A stretch of DNA of 64,000 nt from Hypomesus transpacificus (GCF_021917145.1 NC_061077.1:7251298-7315297); one strand, 5' to 3'. Shown: positions 1-28,974, counted from the first letter of the stretch. Translations and numbers: made by a program. Notes: generated from the letters alone by a model not told the origin.

Positions 1-2339
1 TGCATCCAATACATTCTAAAAAAAGCCCATTAGTACCATAGTCTCTCAACACTGCAGTATTGTGGCAGCAATTTCTAGCATGCAGAGGTACAAGAACAGA
101 CCTGTAATTAAGATAGCATCGTTGCCAGTGTGGAATTACAATCAGGCAAAATAGAAAAAAAGCTAATTACACTTTAGAGACACATGGTGTGCTTGCATCA
201 ACAGCCTTTGGGAGTCAAGGTAATATTTATGCAAATCCCTGGTTTATGTAAACTGCACAAATACTGTTAATTGAGACAGGGCCTACAGTGCCATTTAGAA
301 TGTTTTCAATGTATGATTGAGTGAAGACTGCAACTGTGGATGTAGAAAGTGAGGGAGAGAGAGAGCGGGAGACACAAAGAGATAGATGGAGAGAAAGAAA
401 GAGAGAGAGAAACAGAGATATAGTGATGATGAAGTAGCAGCAGTGTCTGAGTAGCAGGCCAGTGGCCTCACATAAACCAGAACATTAATAATCCATAGGA
501 GGTTTGCTAAAGTAGATACTGACTGGGAGACATCCACAGAATCCTCAGCCTCTCGGTTCTGCTGTGTAATTGTACTGAATAGAAATAATGAATACGTTCT
601 GAACACTGCCAAAAGTCTGCCTTGGCAATGATGGAGAATGTTTGTTTCTGTATGTTATTGTATTATCTAAAATGTATATAGTTTTGGTAGTGAACAACAA
701 ATACCCCTTACTTCCAAAGAAACAATCTAATCAATAGCAGGGTGCTGCAAGCTAAAATCAACAGTTCTGTGGCATGGATTATTCATGCCGGTGGAGGTAA
801 AGGAGGTGGAGACCCATGGAGACCTGATACAGTGATAACATTTTGTAAGAGCAAGCCTGAGGCCCAAAGCACACAGAACTGGGCAACAATTTTTTTGAAG
901 AAAATAAAAACGGCATCGCAACAGCATGAACAAAATTGACTTTAATCTGTGTTGGTTGTCACGTGATGCAAAGATGCCTCACAGGACAAAACAAAACAGT
1001 AATACATTCTATGATGACACACCATCCCTTTCTGTCATTTCATTAGAATTCAGAACTTATTATGGGATCCTGTCTTGACTGTTTTCAATTCAGGGTGTAT
1101 CCACTGCTTTCCAGCTCCCCAGAGATTGACAACAGCCAATTATCAGCTCCCCGAGGCTACAGTGCCCCAGCCTGCTAGCCCTCTCCCCCAGTCCCAGCCT
1201 CAGATCAGAGAGCTTTAGCTGAGGACTTGTGAAAACACTGCTTCTGAGCTGAGCCTGTCCCTATTCCTGCCCATGGTGGAGGAGCCACACACATCTCATG
1301 AATAAAGTGAAACACTGCTTTTACAAGGCTTTCCAGAACAACAGGAAGATGACATGGTGCAATAAAAACACGTAGATCGAGGGACTTCTTCTCTGTGGGC
1401 TTGTTGGGAAGCAGAAGAACAAAGGAAAACCTTCCTACACAGTGCAGCAGCAATAATGATCATCATGACGTCCTCTCTGTTTAATAATGAAGACAGTGCT
1501 GTTTGGAGAGGCTGTCAGTGTACAAAGACAACCCAGCCACTTGACTGGAAGTACAGTGGGATGGAGGGATGTTGGCGTGTGGGGGGATGGAGGAATGGAG
1601 TGATAGAATGATGACATGATGGGGTGGGTGGAGGATGGAAGGATAGAGGGGCAAAGCAAAATGAAAAGGTAAGGGTATATGATGATAGAAGGGTGGAGAG
1701 ATGGATTTTGAAGTGATGGAGAAGGGAGGAGATAGTAAGAGAAAGAAAGGATGACGGAATGCAGGAATAACGATGCTTGAGCATCAGGGGCTGAGATTGC
1801 AGAGATCTCTGCAACCCCATGTGCACTCATTGTACTGTAGTATCCCCTCAGGCATGGACAGATACAGTGTAATAGACCATGTCATGAATTTCTAATGTGA
1901 CCTGGCTTATTGTGATTTAACAGTTTGTCTTGAGCTCATCCTAAAATGAATAGAGCAGAATGAATCAAGATCAAATATATGCTATGATATGTACTGTTTA
2001 ATCTTATATTACGGTTGTGGTGAAGTTCCTTGTATGGTAACAGATATGGCATGGACTGGACTGTTTGTCCTAGCACTACACAAAGTGTGTGACCAGTGCT
2101 GGAGGGTAGACGCCAGCTGGGAACTTTTTTCCCTGAGGCAAAAGATGGTCCGGATACAATCTGCTAACCCAGCAGCGTTTTACATCACAGAAGGCCATTA
2201 CCCTACCAGAGTCTTCACAAACACAAATATGTTCCTTTGTTGTCTTCTCCAACACTCATTACCAAGACACCATGTCCAAGACAATTACACACATATCTAT
2301 GACCAACCTGTCTGTGTTAGAGCTTTTGCAATAAAGTTG

Positions 2340-2477
2340 CTTTTATACTGTTCAATGGCAACAATGCCCTTGAGGGTTTAGGTTGGTTGAGGGGCAGTTT
2401 TATGGGCATATGTGAAGCCCTCTGTGACATGCTTACGTGTAAAAAGGGCTATATAAATACATTCGATTTGATTTGAA
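2340..2477 (+). repeat. dispersed teleost repeat, 3' tail (SINE/LINE-like)
   Basis: The segment has a block reading roughly 'gtgaagccctctgtgacatg', then 'gtaaaaagggctatataaat' and a terminal run of (TTTGA)-like units 'gatttgatttga'. I recognise this composition as a widespread teleost interspersed-repeat tail. The family name is not certain from memory. The 5' limit is vague and there is no clear target-site duplication. Confidence 0.5.
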
Positions 2478-3634
2478 CAATGTTAAAAGACTGAATTAAA
2501 CATTACCAGACACTCACATTTAGATGTCAAGCCAAGCCACAAATGAAAGAGAATCAGAAATGAAGCAACCATGCCAGAGTCAACAGAGATCCTTTTCACA
2601 CGGTGCCAACAGACAACAGACAACAGACCTGGCATGCAGTGTACCTATTCTGAGGAGTCTGTGCAACGATTAGGAAAGAGGTGGTGGGAGGGAGGGGGTG
2701 CGTAGGGTTGCTGTGAAACAGTAATGCTATCTCTAACCACTCACTATCAATAACGTGTAAATCAAATGTCACCCCCCATTCTCGCAATCGAGATGCATAT
2801 ACACCTGCTATAGCTCGTGTGCCCTTGACCAATCAATCATCATACTATCAATCTTATATTTAAACGTGTAGTTGTATCTGGAGAGTGGATCAATCAATCA
2901 TTAAAACAGGTGGCCAATTGCATCCTAAATTCCCCGATGTGTCTGTGTAAGGCATAGTAGTTGACAGTCACTGCATTCGCTCTAAGGATAAAGATGAATA
3001 GGATAGGACAGGCACGTATTTGGTGACCAATGGCCTCGAGGACAATGTCATAAAAATGATTTGCTGTTATTTTCAGCTGAGACGATGAGACTAGTTGAGA
3101 CTATAAGCGCATTTTATAAACGACAGGGTGTCAAATCTTCTCCACTGTATTCCGAGTCAATGTTCAAACCCGAAACATTTACTTCCAAGCAGGATTCCAA
3201 GGCGTGCAACTTGAAAAACTAAGATAAAATGGCAATATACAAAATGATACTTAATGTATACTTTTTGTTTAAATAACAGTTAGGCCTTAAGGTCTAAAAC
3301 GTATAGGCTAACAGAATTACCAGCTTCTCAGCTGCACAAAAGCTGGCACATTTCCACGTTATTGGCTGATACATTATACAACCTAGCAGAGTGAGTAGAA
3401 TAATTTAAATAACGACCACAGGTATTAAATTAAAATTTTTGCTCATATATGTTTGTATGGGATAAATAGACTTCATTAACAAAAGTTGATAGCCTCCATC
3501 ACGCAAAATAGCTTAGTTTGTGTTGACCGGTACCCTTCGCTGGAAATTCTCAGTTTGCAAAGATATGCGCAAGCATATGCATTATAAAAACAGATAAACA
3601 AAAACAATGTATGTATAGGAGTAATTTGTCTTAC

Positions 3635-3810
3635 CTCTCCAGCAAATTCAGAAGTAGCCAAGTCACCAAGCAGAGGACAGGAGTGTAATGACACCAGTAC
3701 AGTACGTGGTGAAATGAATGGCACGTCAGACGGTGAAAAGATGCAGCGAGTACTCAACACCCAATCAGAAAGTTGGGTTTTGAGTCGCTACTCGCCACAT
3801 CTTTTCAGGA
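3635..3810 (-). other. possible first exon of an unidentified minus-strand gene
   Basis: On the minus strand a TATATA motif lies near 3835. About 25-30 bp downstream begins a GT-poor segment that ends in a good 5' splice site (GAGAG|GTAAGAC, exon end at 3635). An ATG at 3760 opens a frame of about 41 codons up to the donor, with no homology I recognise. It could be a 5' UTR exon whose coding exons lie left of the window, or chance. Confidence 0.25.
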
Positions 3811-3895
3811 AAGTTCAAGACAGAACCCTTAGCCTATATACTCATTTTATTCAGAAATATTGTATACAACCACAAACTGATTGAAATAATCCGAC

Positions 3896-3901
3896 TTTAT
3901 T
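3896..3901 (-). terminator. polyadenylation signal of nt5dc2
   Basis: TTTATT on the + strand is AATAAA on the minus strand. It lies about 420 bp past the nt5dc2 stop codon at 4324-4326 and is the first clear signal there, so a 3' UTR of about 430-450 nt is predicted. Confidence 0.5.
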
Positions 3902-4323
3902 ACGCAGTGCATTACTACAAAATTAACAACACTTGATTTAGGGAGAATCATTAAAAAGCTGGGCTTTTAAAATATTTTACAATACCGGTTCATCTTTGGA
4001 TAGGTTACGTCTTAGCGTCACAAGACGGTTTGTTGTGGCGGCCTAAATTTGCAGACTACACTATGACACTTGTATCTGCTATATCTGATTACATTTGTAC
4101 TCTAATGGAGGTGGTCAATACTGTACTTTGACTTGCCTACAAAAATAGACCGATTCTATAAAGACTTCCTTTGTGCAAACATGCAAACAAGTTTTTCGAA
4201 ATCAGGCTTTTTTTTTGTAGGCAATGAAACTGTGCACACAGGAGTACCTTGGTCTCACACCAATCTACATGGCCCTCTAGTGGGCTATAGGTCTAACTGT
4301 TCATGGTGTCAGCCATCTGCTGC

Positions 4324-9752
<5,429 letters not shown>

Positions 9753-10076
9753 GATTGATTACCAATTAGTGATTGGCGAGCTTGATATGTTTCGATAAAA
9801 ACTCTGTTTGGTGCGCTCAGAAGAAAACTAATTCTGCGAAAGTAACATATTTGACTTTCACATTTTCATTAACCACGCCCCATAATATGCTTATCAACTA
9901 TGTGGGAGGACCTTGAGCTCATTGTTCCAATCAAACGACTTTGCAAAAAAACGGCAGTAAAAGTAATCGAGTGTTGTCCACAAATGAGCCGCATTTTGTG
10001 TTTACATTTTATCCTACAAATGCAGAGGGTTAGAATCTCAACAAGACAACACCAATATATTTGCACAGGGTGTGGC
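9753..10076. promoter_or_regulatory. nt5dc2 upstream region / gap to bicd 3' end
   Basis: This region of about 320 bp separates the nt5dc2 ATG (minus strand, 9752) from the predicted polyadenylation signal of the bicd gene, so it must hold the nt5dc2 promoter and 5' UTR. It contains 'accaat' on the + strand near 9770 and an 'attgg' near 9931. No TATA box is obvious. The two genes are tandem, and read-through distance is short. Confidence 0.4.
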
Positions 10077-10082
10077 TTTATT
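10077..10082 (-). terminator. polyadenylation signal of the bicd gene
   Basis: TTTATT on the + strand is AATAAA for the minus-strand bicd transcript. It implies a 3' UTR of about 2.3 kb from the stop at 12353. The region 10.1-12.35 kb has no other coding content that I recognise, which is consistent with UTR. Confidence 0.45.
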
Positions 10083-12352
10083 CTTCATGACATCAGTAGT
10101 TCACAGGTCAATCAATGGAAGGTACATAAACACAAATATGAGGACCATTTCAATTGGAGTATTATGTATGGTGACATACCTTTTACAACATTGGACAAAA
10201 AGGCAGACCACATAAATACACTTGTCAATAATGGAGTTTGATATGATTATCACATATCATACAAACACATTAAATGTGAAGGAAATTAAATATACAACTT
10301 AAACTTATCAGTGCTAAATTAGTCTCAACAGCAAGCACAGACAACGCTTCCATAATCTTTAAAATACACTACATTGTAACTTCTACAGTGCTGAAACATT
10401 TTTTTAAGTGATCTTGTCTGAAACAGAGTGACCAGAGGAAACCAAGGCACTGGAACTTTCATCACAGGAATCACATCACTTAGGAAAGCTCTCTCCTTTC
10501 CTGACCCATAGCATTTAAACCAAATTATTAGTATAAGTTAATTATTTTTCTTCAGTTATATTTTTTAAAACAGGAATCACTTACTTTAGATGTCCAAAAC
10601 ATGTACTACTGTAGATACCTTGATGGGCTCAAAGGCTTGAGTGATTATGACCTCCCATTGACCCTGTACAGCGTGAAGCCGGCATTGTAGCATCAGCAAG
10701 CTCAAGGTCAGACACTTTTCCAAACCACAAACCTAGAACCAGATTATTTTACATCTCAACCAAAACCACACAGGTTCCAACAGCACCTGTTCCCAGACCA
10801 GTGGTTTTGAGGCATCTTGTACTGCCCTAGGAGTTTCAGAGCATCTGACCAGATCAATAGATCAACCCTTAACTAAGAGCTGTCAGTTTAATTTTGTCGA
10901 GTCAGACACTCAGGACAAACTCCATGTCCCTTAACCTGAAGCAACTCTGTTGACAGGAAGTGTGGAGGTCGAGAACAGCCTGGGCTCTAGTCCTACCGCA
11001 GCTTGGTACCGCCCTCGACTACCTGCATAGCTTGGACATTTTAACATGCCCAAAAAGTTTGTACTTCATTGATCCATTGGTAACTAGCCTGAGGTGGTAA
11101 ATATATGGCTGTGTCTCTTTTCCATCAGTGATGTGACCACTGACTGTGTGGCTGGGGTGGTAGGTTGCAGCTCAACAGTCTGAGGTATCACAGGGTTAAG
11201 GGATCTAACAGTACTGCCAGTAGAAAATGCGAAGAGCGAAAGTAATACGCCTCAAGATAACAGAATTGATTTACATCAAGTCTCTCAAGAAGGCTGTTGT
11301 GTTTGTAAAAAGCTCATTTGACCTGGCTAGTTGTCATGGGAGCAGCATGCAGCTCAGGGGTTGCAGGGGTTAAGAGAGGCCCAAGGAGGCCTTGTCATGA
11401 TGGCGCCAGGCTAAAGGCAGTTACTAGTGTCAAATGATGTAGACCAGCGTCCACACAGAAACAGAAGCTTGCATAAAACAACCAGCATGCAAACACGGTG
11501 TGGAACACATGACAGGGTTCTTAGTAGACCAACACAATGGCATATCAGTCTGGTAGCCCAAAGAAATGGTGAATACTTCACATAGAAACACTTTGTAAAA
11601 ATCCTCTCATCCCATGAGAACACACACCCACACATCCTGGGATGGACTATCAGACTACAAGATGGAACTGAAGCTCTCCAGGACAGACACATGAGCCCGG
11701 GAGAGGCAGGGTGCCAGGGACCGCTCCTTCAGCGCTCCTCTCCAGGCTGCATGCAGGGCAGGCACCCCCCTCCACATGGAGAGGGCAGAGATGGGGGGAA
11801 GGGGGGGAGACGTTCTGTTAGTCCATCGTTCTGATGATGTGGGAATGTGGCGTCAGGTCAGAGGTGGAGATCTTGGGGTCAGGAGAGGGCGGGTTGACAA
11901 ACACTGGTCCTTACGGGGGAGAGGGGTTGGGGTGATGGAGGATGCTTCTCATCTCTGCAGAGACAAGGTGACACAGAGACAGAAAGAAAGAAAAATCACG
12001 TTTAGTACTGTAACCGAAACAGACTGAGGGGATGAGTGACATGAATCCAAACAAAACAGACAACATCAAGCATCCCTGGCAGAGACAACAGCAAAGAGCC
12101 AACAAGCAACTTAAGAGGTTAGAAGCTGTGGGTAAATGCTAGTCATGTCAGTTGAATGTAAATTCAGGACGAGTTGTCACCTATAGCTTGTCTACCTCTT
12201 CGAACCTGGATAACCCTGAACTCTTAAGACGTACTTGCAAGTTTCCGGTACACGCTAGAAAGTGCTGGACTGTTCCGAGACAGTGCTAACGGTTTAGGAA
12301 TTCCGCCTACAGCGAGGCAGCATGCATCGATCAGCCCAGAGGAGCTTCCAAC
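10083..12352 (-). other. probable 3' UTR of the bicd gene
   Basis: A non-coding 2.3-kb stretch follows the bicd stop codon up to the AATAAA on the minus strand. No exon-like segment or protein homology was seen. Several internal AAUAAA-like and AU-rich sites could give shorter forms. Confidence 0.4.
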
Positions 12353-22636
<10,284 letters not shown>

Positions 22637-23284
22637 CTTGTCTGGTCACCCAAAGACTCAATGGGACACCTTCAATCCTCCCGCCTCATTACTCCACACT
22701 GTGGCGCAGAATAAACACACAGTTTGCGGTTAAGGCATTCCTTAATGAAAGCCTTTCCAGCATTTTATCATTAAACCTTATCTGGCACTAACTGTTTGAA
22801 ATTTGGTAGCTATAGCCTCACGACGTCACAATAAAAATAACGGATGGATACTAATGGATTGTAAAATGTTTTCTATACAGTAACTGGCTGTCATGTAGAA
22901 TGAGATAACAGAACATTTCATTCGGTTTCATCCAGCCATTCACTATCGTGTGTAGCTATATTAACTAACATTTGTTTAATATGTATGGCTAGCTAACTAC
23001 CATCTTCTCAAATGTAGCTAGCTAGCCAGATTATACCCTGTCTATTTTATTGTTAGGCCTAGATCCACCTTGTTCACATAACTGCAGACATTATAAAGCA
23101 TAAGTCAAGACTGATCTCTTTCATCAAGTCGAAAGACAATTGACCACAACATGAATCTCATCACTTCATATCGCCGCACACACCACCGAAGTGATAGCAA
23201 GCTAGCTAATTTCGTTTGCCAATAATAAGGGACCAAATAAATCCCGCTAACTTAAGCTAACAAGCTATTTAGTTAGCTACTCAC

Positions 23285-23470
23285 CCCCGATCTTGTTTGT
23301 ACGCGTAAACGATGTGTATATCCAGGGCCACAACCTAAATTTGTGTCATATGTACTCGTTTCATAAACGAGAAACAGATAATCTTCCTAACTAAATAGCC
23401 GGGCCGGTCTGTAAGCACCTGCCCCGCCTCGATCAACCTTCGATCTTAGTCTGCACTGTCTGCACTGTCC
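23285..23470 (-). other. probable 5' UTR exon of the bicd gene
   Basis: On the minus strand a strong donor GGGG|GTGAGTAG ends at 23285. It is preceded by CpG-containing sequence and lies 650 bp upstream of the first coding exon, which has an acceptor-like AG just before its ATG. The right limit is a guess set by the CRE-containing promoter. Confidence 0.4.
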
Positions 23471-23900
23471 ACCTGAAAACTGAAAACGTGACGTCAATAT
23501 CCGATCTGTCCCGAGGAAGGCAAGCAGCTTCTGCGAAAGTGTCAATCACTTTGAACGCCTTATCTTCGGTAACATACAGTTATCCCTATTTGTTATGTAT
23601 TGGTATTCAGCTGCAAAAATGACACATGTATGGTGTAAGTCCTTGATATTAATTCTGAAGAGTGGGAAATTCTAATATTTTATATTAAGCCCACCCCCTG
23701 CAAGAGATGGATTGGTACGAAAAGGCAAGCGTTGCTAAACAAAGGACCAATCAACGATTGCACGCCCAATTCCATCTCTGGACCAATCGTGACGTTCGTT
23801 TTTGCGCGAGCGCAGTAGCCGTCCTCTTAGGAAAGTGGATCTACACAATGTAACCTACTTCGGTCTTGCTCTTCAAAACGAACATTCCTATTAACAGGTT
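23470..23900. promoter_or_regulatory. shared divergent promoter of bicd (minus) and apex2 (plus)
   Basis: Head-to-head genes with starts roughly 400 bp apart. The region holds a full palindromic CRE TGACGTCA at 23489-23496, several CCAAT motifs (accaatc near 23748 and 23783, with 'cccaat' between), a half CRE TGACGTTC near 23791, and GC-rich 'gcgcgagcgcag' near 23803-23815. No TATA box is seen. This is the usual architecture of a housekeeping bidirectional promoter. Exact start sites cannot be read from sequence. Confidence 0.5.
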
Positions 23901-24081
23901 TCCTACAAATAATACGATACATTCCTCTAATTATTGTTAGACATCCAACTTCGTGTTTTGACAAGTGTAGGCCTACTGTTAGTTTTTATTAGGGTAAGAC
24001 TCAAAGACTCTTCTGTGCACAGTAATCAATGCTCAATGTAAAATATCTTCTTACGTGAGTAAGATAGACTGGCTCAAAACC

Positions 24082-26470
24082 ATGAGGATTTTGACATGGA
24101 ACATAAATGGCATAAGGACTTTCAAAGGTGGAATTAAAAATGCTTTTGACTCCTTGGATGCTGACATTGTCTGTCTCCAGGAAACAAAAGTGACGAGTAA
24201 GTTATCTGCACAGACGTAAAACATGAACGTTCTAAAAAAAATCATGCATTCATATCTCCAATATTTGCCTTAACAAAATATTGCAATTCCGGCCATCTGA
24301 TTTGCTCCTCTTGCTGTAATAGGAGATTTACTTGACGAAAGGACAGCGATTGTAGAGGGCTACAACTCCTATTTCAGCTTCAGTCGTGGGCGCAGTGGCT
24401 ATTCAGGTTGGTGTCAACAGTAGCAGGTTTAAGCTAAGGCTCATCACTTTATCAACCACAGAGCTACTAGTGCTTGTTGGCTTGACCACAGGCAAATTGG
24501 CATGCATCAGGATGTTTGACATGCCCAAAGTCTCTGTAATGCACCAATGTTTGCCACTCGTGGATGTATAAAGTGTCAGTGCACGTCATTAAATCACACT
24601 GTTCTGTCTTTTCTAGGGGTTGCAACATACTGTAAAGACAGCGCCTCACCATTTTCTGCAGAAGAAGGTCTGACAGGCCTGTTGAACACCAGCCATGAGG
24701 GTGCTGTGGGCAGTTATGGGAACCAGAAAGAGTTTTCCAGTGAAGAGTTACAGCTGTTGGACAATGAGGGGCGGGCTGTCATTACACAGCACAAAGTCAT
24801 GTACGATGGGGAAAAAGTGCTCCTTTTAATAAATTCAGCTATTACCAAAATTGATTGGTTGTCTGATGGACTGTAACAGTATGCACATTATCCATGCATG
24901 CTTTCTTGCATCGATGTAGGTTTGAAAACCAGCCTCAGACACTTACAGTTGTCAATGTATACTGCCCACGGGCAGACCCAGAGAAGCCAGAGCGGAAGCA
25001 GTTCAAACTGCAGTTCTACAAGCTGCTCCAGCATCGGGCAGAGGCCATTCTGAAGGCTGGAAGGTAAAAGTCAAAGCTGGTTTGATATTTTCTTTCTTTA
25101 ACTCATCCTCTCATTCTTGTTCTCAACATAGTTTTCTTTATCAATTCCTACAGCCATGTGATCGTGTTGGGGGATGTGAATACTTCTCACCGGCCTGTCG
25201 ATCACTGTAACCCTGATGACATCGTAAGTGGAGGAATCAAACATCTTTCAAAAGACTTAACATTGACATTTTCACCCATTCCTGATTTATATAGTCCTTC
25301 TAAAATGACCCTTTCTCTCTGTAAATTCAACAGAATGATTTTGAAGGTAATCCGGGTAGAAAGTGGCTGAATGGCTTCCTCCTTAATGATGGTGAGGAAA
25401 ATGATGTTGAGGGTGATGACAATTCTTGCGACAAACAAACTGGAAAGTTTGTGGATACGTTCCGTCATTTCCACCCCAAGCGCACCAATGCCTTTACATG
25501 TTGGTCCACTCTCACTGGAGCACGGCAGACCAACTATGGCACACGCATTGACTACATCTTTGCAGACTCCCTGTTGGTCAAGGGCCAGTTTGTGGCTGCA
25601 GACATCATGCCAGAGGTGGAGGGGTCAGATCACTGCCCTGTGTGGGCACATCTCAGCTGCTCCCTCCTGCCAAGCTCCAAGCTCCCTCCCCTCTGCACCC
25701 ACCACCTGCCTGAGTTTGCTGGCAAGCAGCAGAAACTGTCCCGCTTTCTGGTCAAAGTAGAAAAGCAGGCTGCCAAGGAAGCTTCCAGAGATCAAGCACC
25801 ACTGCCCAGCTCTCAAGAGGCAGGAGAGACCCAGGAGAACCTGATTCCTCAAGGGTCTGTGAACAGCCGTGGGTTGAAACGAACTCTGACAGAAGAGTCT
25901 GGACTTTCCAAGGGGAAAAAGAGTAAGACAGTGAAGGCTCCCTTAAAGGCTCCCTCAAAACCTCAGGGCAGCCTGCTTGCCTTTTTCAAGCCCAAATCCA
26001 CCCAGGTGGTCCCACCCATGCAGGCCTCTGTGAGCCAGTGTATCAAGAATTCTGAGAAAACTGAGGTCAGAGAAGGACAAGTTACAGGGCCAGATGGACC
26101 CTCGGTCAACACCATGGATCCTGAAGGTGCTCAATCTGTCTGTTTGGGTAAAAGAGATCCACCCCCCTGCAGCACCCCACAGGACACTGTTGATGGTCAG
26201 AAGCAGGGGCCGGACAAGCCCCTGACCTCAGCCTCAACAGTAGAACCATGTGTAAAGGGGGCTCCACTAGGCTTTTGGAAGACAGTTCTGCATGGCCCCC
26301 CCCAACCTCCACCCTGCAAGACTCACAGGGAACCCTGCGTGCTCCGCACCGTCAAGAAGGCAGGACCAAACATGGGCAGGCAGTTCTTCGTGTGTGCCCG
26401 ACCTCAGGGACACACCTCTAACCAAGAGGCTCGCTGTAACTTCTTTGCATGGGTGGACAAAGGAAAATAG
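24082..26470 (+). CDS. apex2: AP endonuclease 2 (APEX2), 6 exons
   Basis: Class II AP endonuclease / 3'-phosphodiesterase of the exonuclease III family, acting in base excision repair and PCNA-linked repair in nucleus and mitochondria. Exons: 24082-24196, 24323-24406, 24617-24800, 24920-25063, 25154-25223, 25334-26470; they join to about 577 residues. Active-site segments are present: TWNINGIR at the N-terminus, LQETKVT, EGYNSYFSFSR, VLGDVNTSHRPVDH (metal and catalytic Asp/Asn), RIDYIFAD, and the C-terminal GSDHCP (Asp-His pair). The last exon also carries a PCNA-interacting-like motif QGSLLAFFKPKS and, at the C-terminus, the Zn-binding GRF domain (HREPCVLRTVKKAGPNMGRQ, then FFVCARP and CNFFAWVDK). 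The loop after GIR is about 14 residues shorter than I recall for human APE2. The gene is divergent with bicd. Confidence 0.95.
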
Positions 26471-26608
26471 CTGTGTCTATATCTACTGTAGGGACATCAA
26501 GATTTTCCTGACTGATTAGGCATTCTGCTCAGAAACAAATTTTCCAACTCCAAATTGTCACTAGTAAGATATTTTATCTTTTTTTATCTGTTTTGTTTTT
26601 GTCTTTAG

Positions 26609-26614
26609 AATAAA
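26609..26614 (+). terminator. apex2 polyadenylation signal
   Basis: AATAAA 139 bp after the apex2 stop codon, followed by a T-rich segment. Confidence 0.75.
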
Positions 26615-26639
26615 CTTTTTATTTTTGAAATGTTGATGC

Positions 26640-28940
26640 ATTCTGCCGTTTTTGTTTTGAGAAGGAATGAGTGGATATTTGCTTGTTTCATCATCTTCCC
26701 ACTGTGGATGTTGCTTTACAATGAAGATCAAAAAATTGAATTCTATCTGTGTTTAGAATTAATTTGAAGATTGGGAATGGTAAATACTCATGGTCAGAAT
26801 TGGATAAATATTGGGACTAGAAAATACCAAGGTATTCCTTTTTTTAAGACCATGTTACTGTCTCCACTAGATGGCAGTGGCACGAAGACATTGATTGACA
26901 AAGACAATACATGCTCCAATAGCTCAGTACTTTTGTGATCTGCTGGTCTGATGAAGTTGTGCCAATGTTTGGCAATAATTCAAGCTTTTGAATGTATGCT
27001 CTTCGAAATTAGCATAACTCTGACTACCTGGGCGTTGACTCAATTTCCTCCATGTTTTGTGATGAACAATACATGACAAATATACAGGTTCATTAAGAAT
27101 AACGTGCTCTAAATATTTGACTGGTTTGTTAATTCTATCAGTGATATTATGGTCTTATTGTAGTGCCAGTAGTGTTAATGTTAATTGTTAATGTTAATAG
27201 TTTTTCTTTTGTGTGTCATATTTCCTTGATGTCACAAGGCCTTGCTCTACTAAGAACCAGGGGTATTCAAGTGACATCACAGGAAATGTCCTCAAGCGCG
27301 CAATTTCTTCCCCCTCCTTCTTCCTCTCACTATTCTTCTGTTTGTGGCGCCATACATAGTTATATACTGTACACTACGATATTCTCAAAAGCATTTGGAA
27401 GGGAAGCAGTGTTGAAGGAAAATACAGTAGGATTGTAGGACATTATTCTCTGCCTATTTCAATATTTGCCAACTCAGAGAAGAGGTTAGTAAAATGATGC
27501 GTGTCGCAATGTCTATGAAACCATGTTGCAGTGTCTGCCATGTGGGTCATCACGTTAGCTTACACCTAAATTGTTGTAATAATGGCAAGTTGTTGTGAAC
27601 CTTTTTGGTTGTATACATAATCATATAATAATATAGTGTTGTACAATCCACAAACCAATTGTTTCCATTCGTTGTGATCTCTTTGTAATGTAGGTCAGTT
27701 TGAGACCTTTATTCAGGTTTATCTGATCACATTAGCAATGTGTGATTGTCCATAATTCAAAATGAAGATAAATGACAGAAAAAACATTTCTGTATGTAAA
27801 CAATGTTGATGAGTCTTTGTTTTAGTCTACCATTACTGTTATTAATCCTCCCAGACTGTAGGTGGCAACCTTTTTGAATAGGCCATAACAGACCTTTTCT
27901 TACAACTGAAAAATGCATTTCCTGGAACAGTATTTTGTGTTGATTAAAGGAACCTATCTGAGTAAACAATGTGGAACTTTATCGCCAAACCAGAGTAGAT
28001 TCTCAAAAAAATATGGCTCCACTTCAGATTAAATAGTGCTCTTAGCCCAGAGAGCCTTTGTCTTTTTACAGAATCTGTAAGGCATGGTGAGCAGTGACAG
28101 TCTGATTCTCTACATCCCTTCCTGTATGAGACAACTACAGACCCCTGCTTTATGCCATCTGTCTTTCATTAGATGAGTTAACCAGATGGATGGAGGAATG
28201 TATAGATAAATACAATTGATAGATGGATTGATCTCGATAAATTGATTGATATAGACAAAATAGATAGTTACTTTACTCATCCCCTTGAGCAAAATGTGCA
28301 ATCATTCAAAGTTCAGCTTTCTGTATCAGTGGTGGTTAAGAAGTCAAAGTAGGCAGGGTTGTGATGAGTGGCATTAGACCCATATGGTCCACTTTATTGC
28401 CTGCTGAGGGCAACTCAATCCTATCGGTGTTTCCGAACACCTAATTGTTCGTCTTTGTCCGTGTGCATTGGAGTGTTGACGTGCTGAATGTTTACAGATT
28501 AAGCAGAATGGCATGCAGGTAGTCTTAAAAAAGCTTTTAACTCCTAATCTAATTAACGATGCCGTGTCCCACCCGTGGACTCACAGAACACACTTCAAAG
28601 GACCATTCCCCTTTTTACTACCAGGGTCATTCTGTAGTACTTTGTGGTAATTTAGAAGCTGTCCATTCATTGTATGCTTACTGGTATTTTTATTGTATTT
28701 TTTACATATTACATATTATATTGCTCTTTGATATATCTTACTTTTCTGTTCTTGTGTCCACACAATCAAAATGATCTTTTAATGCAGATGTTAAACTAGT
28801 ATATCCATAGAATGATGAGTAGGATACGTCAAACGTAACCTAACAACCTGTGGCTGGTTTAACAAAGGGTTAAATATGGGTGTTCCCTTCTCTCCCTTAC
28901 TCCCTCTCAGGCAAGTCCTAAGCTCTCCCTCTCTATCTCT
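26640..28940. other. intergenic apex2-slc38a5, no gene seen
   Basis: AT-rich and featureless except for a degenerate GATA/GATT tetranucleotide patch near 28180-28270. No exon-like homology. Confidence 0.55.
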
Positions 28941-28974
28941 GTCCTCTTATTTATATCGAGGAGCTTTGAAGAGA

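Larger units (their letters stand above)
1..3890. other. intergenic, no supported coding gene
   Basis: I see no exon with recognisable protein homology here. Open frames up to about 130 codons are low-complexity or have no plausible splice context. The stretch holds a purine-rich GAGA patch near 350-420, an old dispersed repeat tail at about 2340-2477, and a possible minus-strand first exon near 3635-3810, both listed separately. The right edge is set by the nt5dc2 polyadenylation signal. Confidence 0.6.

Noticed and set aside
1435-1830. 131-codon minus-strand ORF, Ser/Pro/His-rich
   Set aside because: It comes from a degenerate GGATGGA-type repeat patch, with no homology or splice sites of note.
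1989-2381. 130-codon plus-strand ORF
   Set aside because: No recognisable domain, and its 3' part overlaps the dispersed repeat tail, so it is probably chance.
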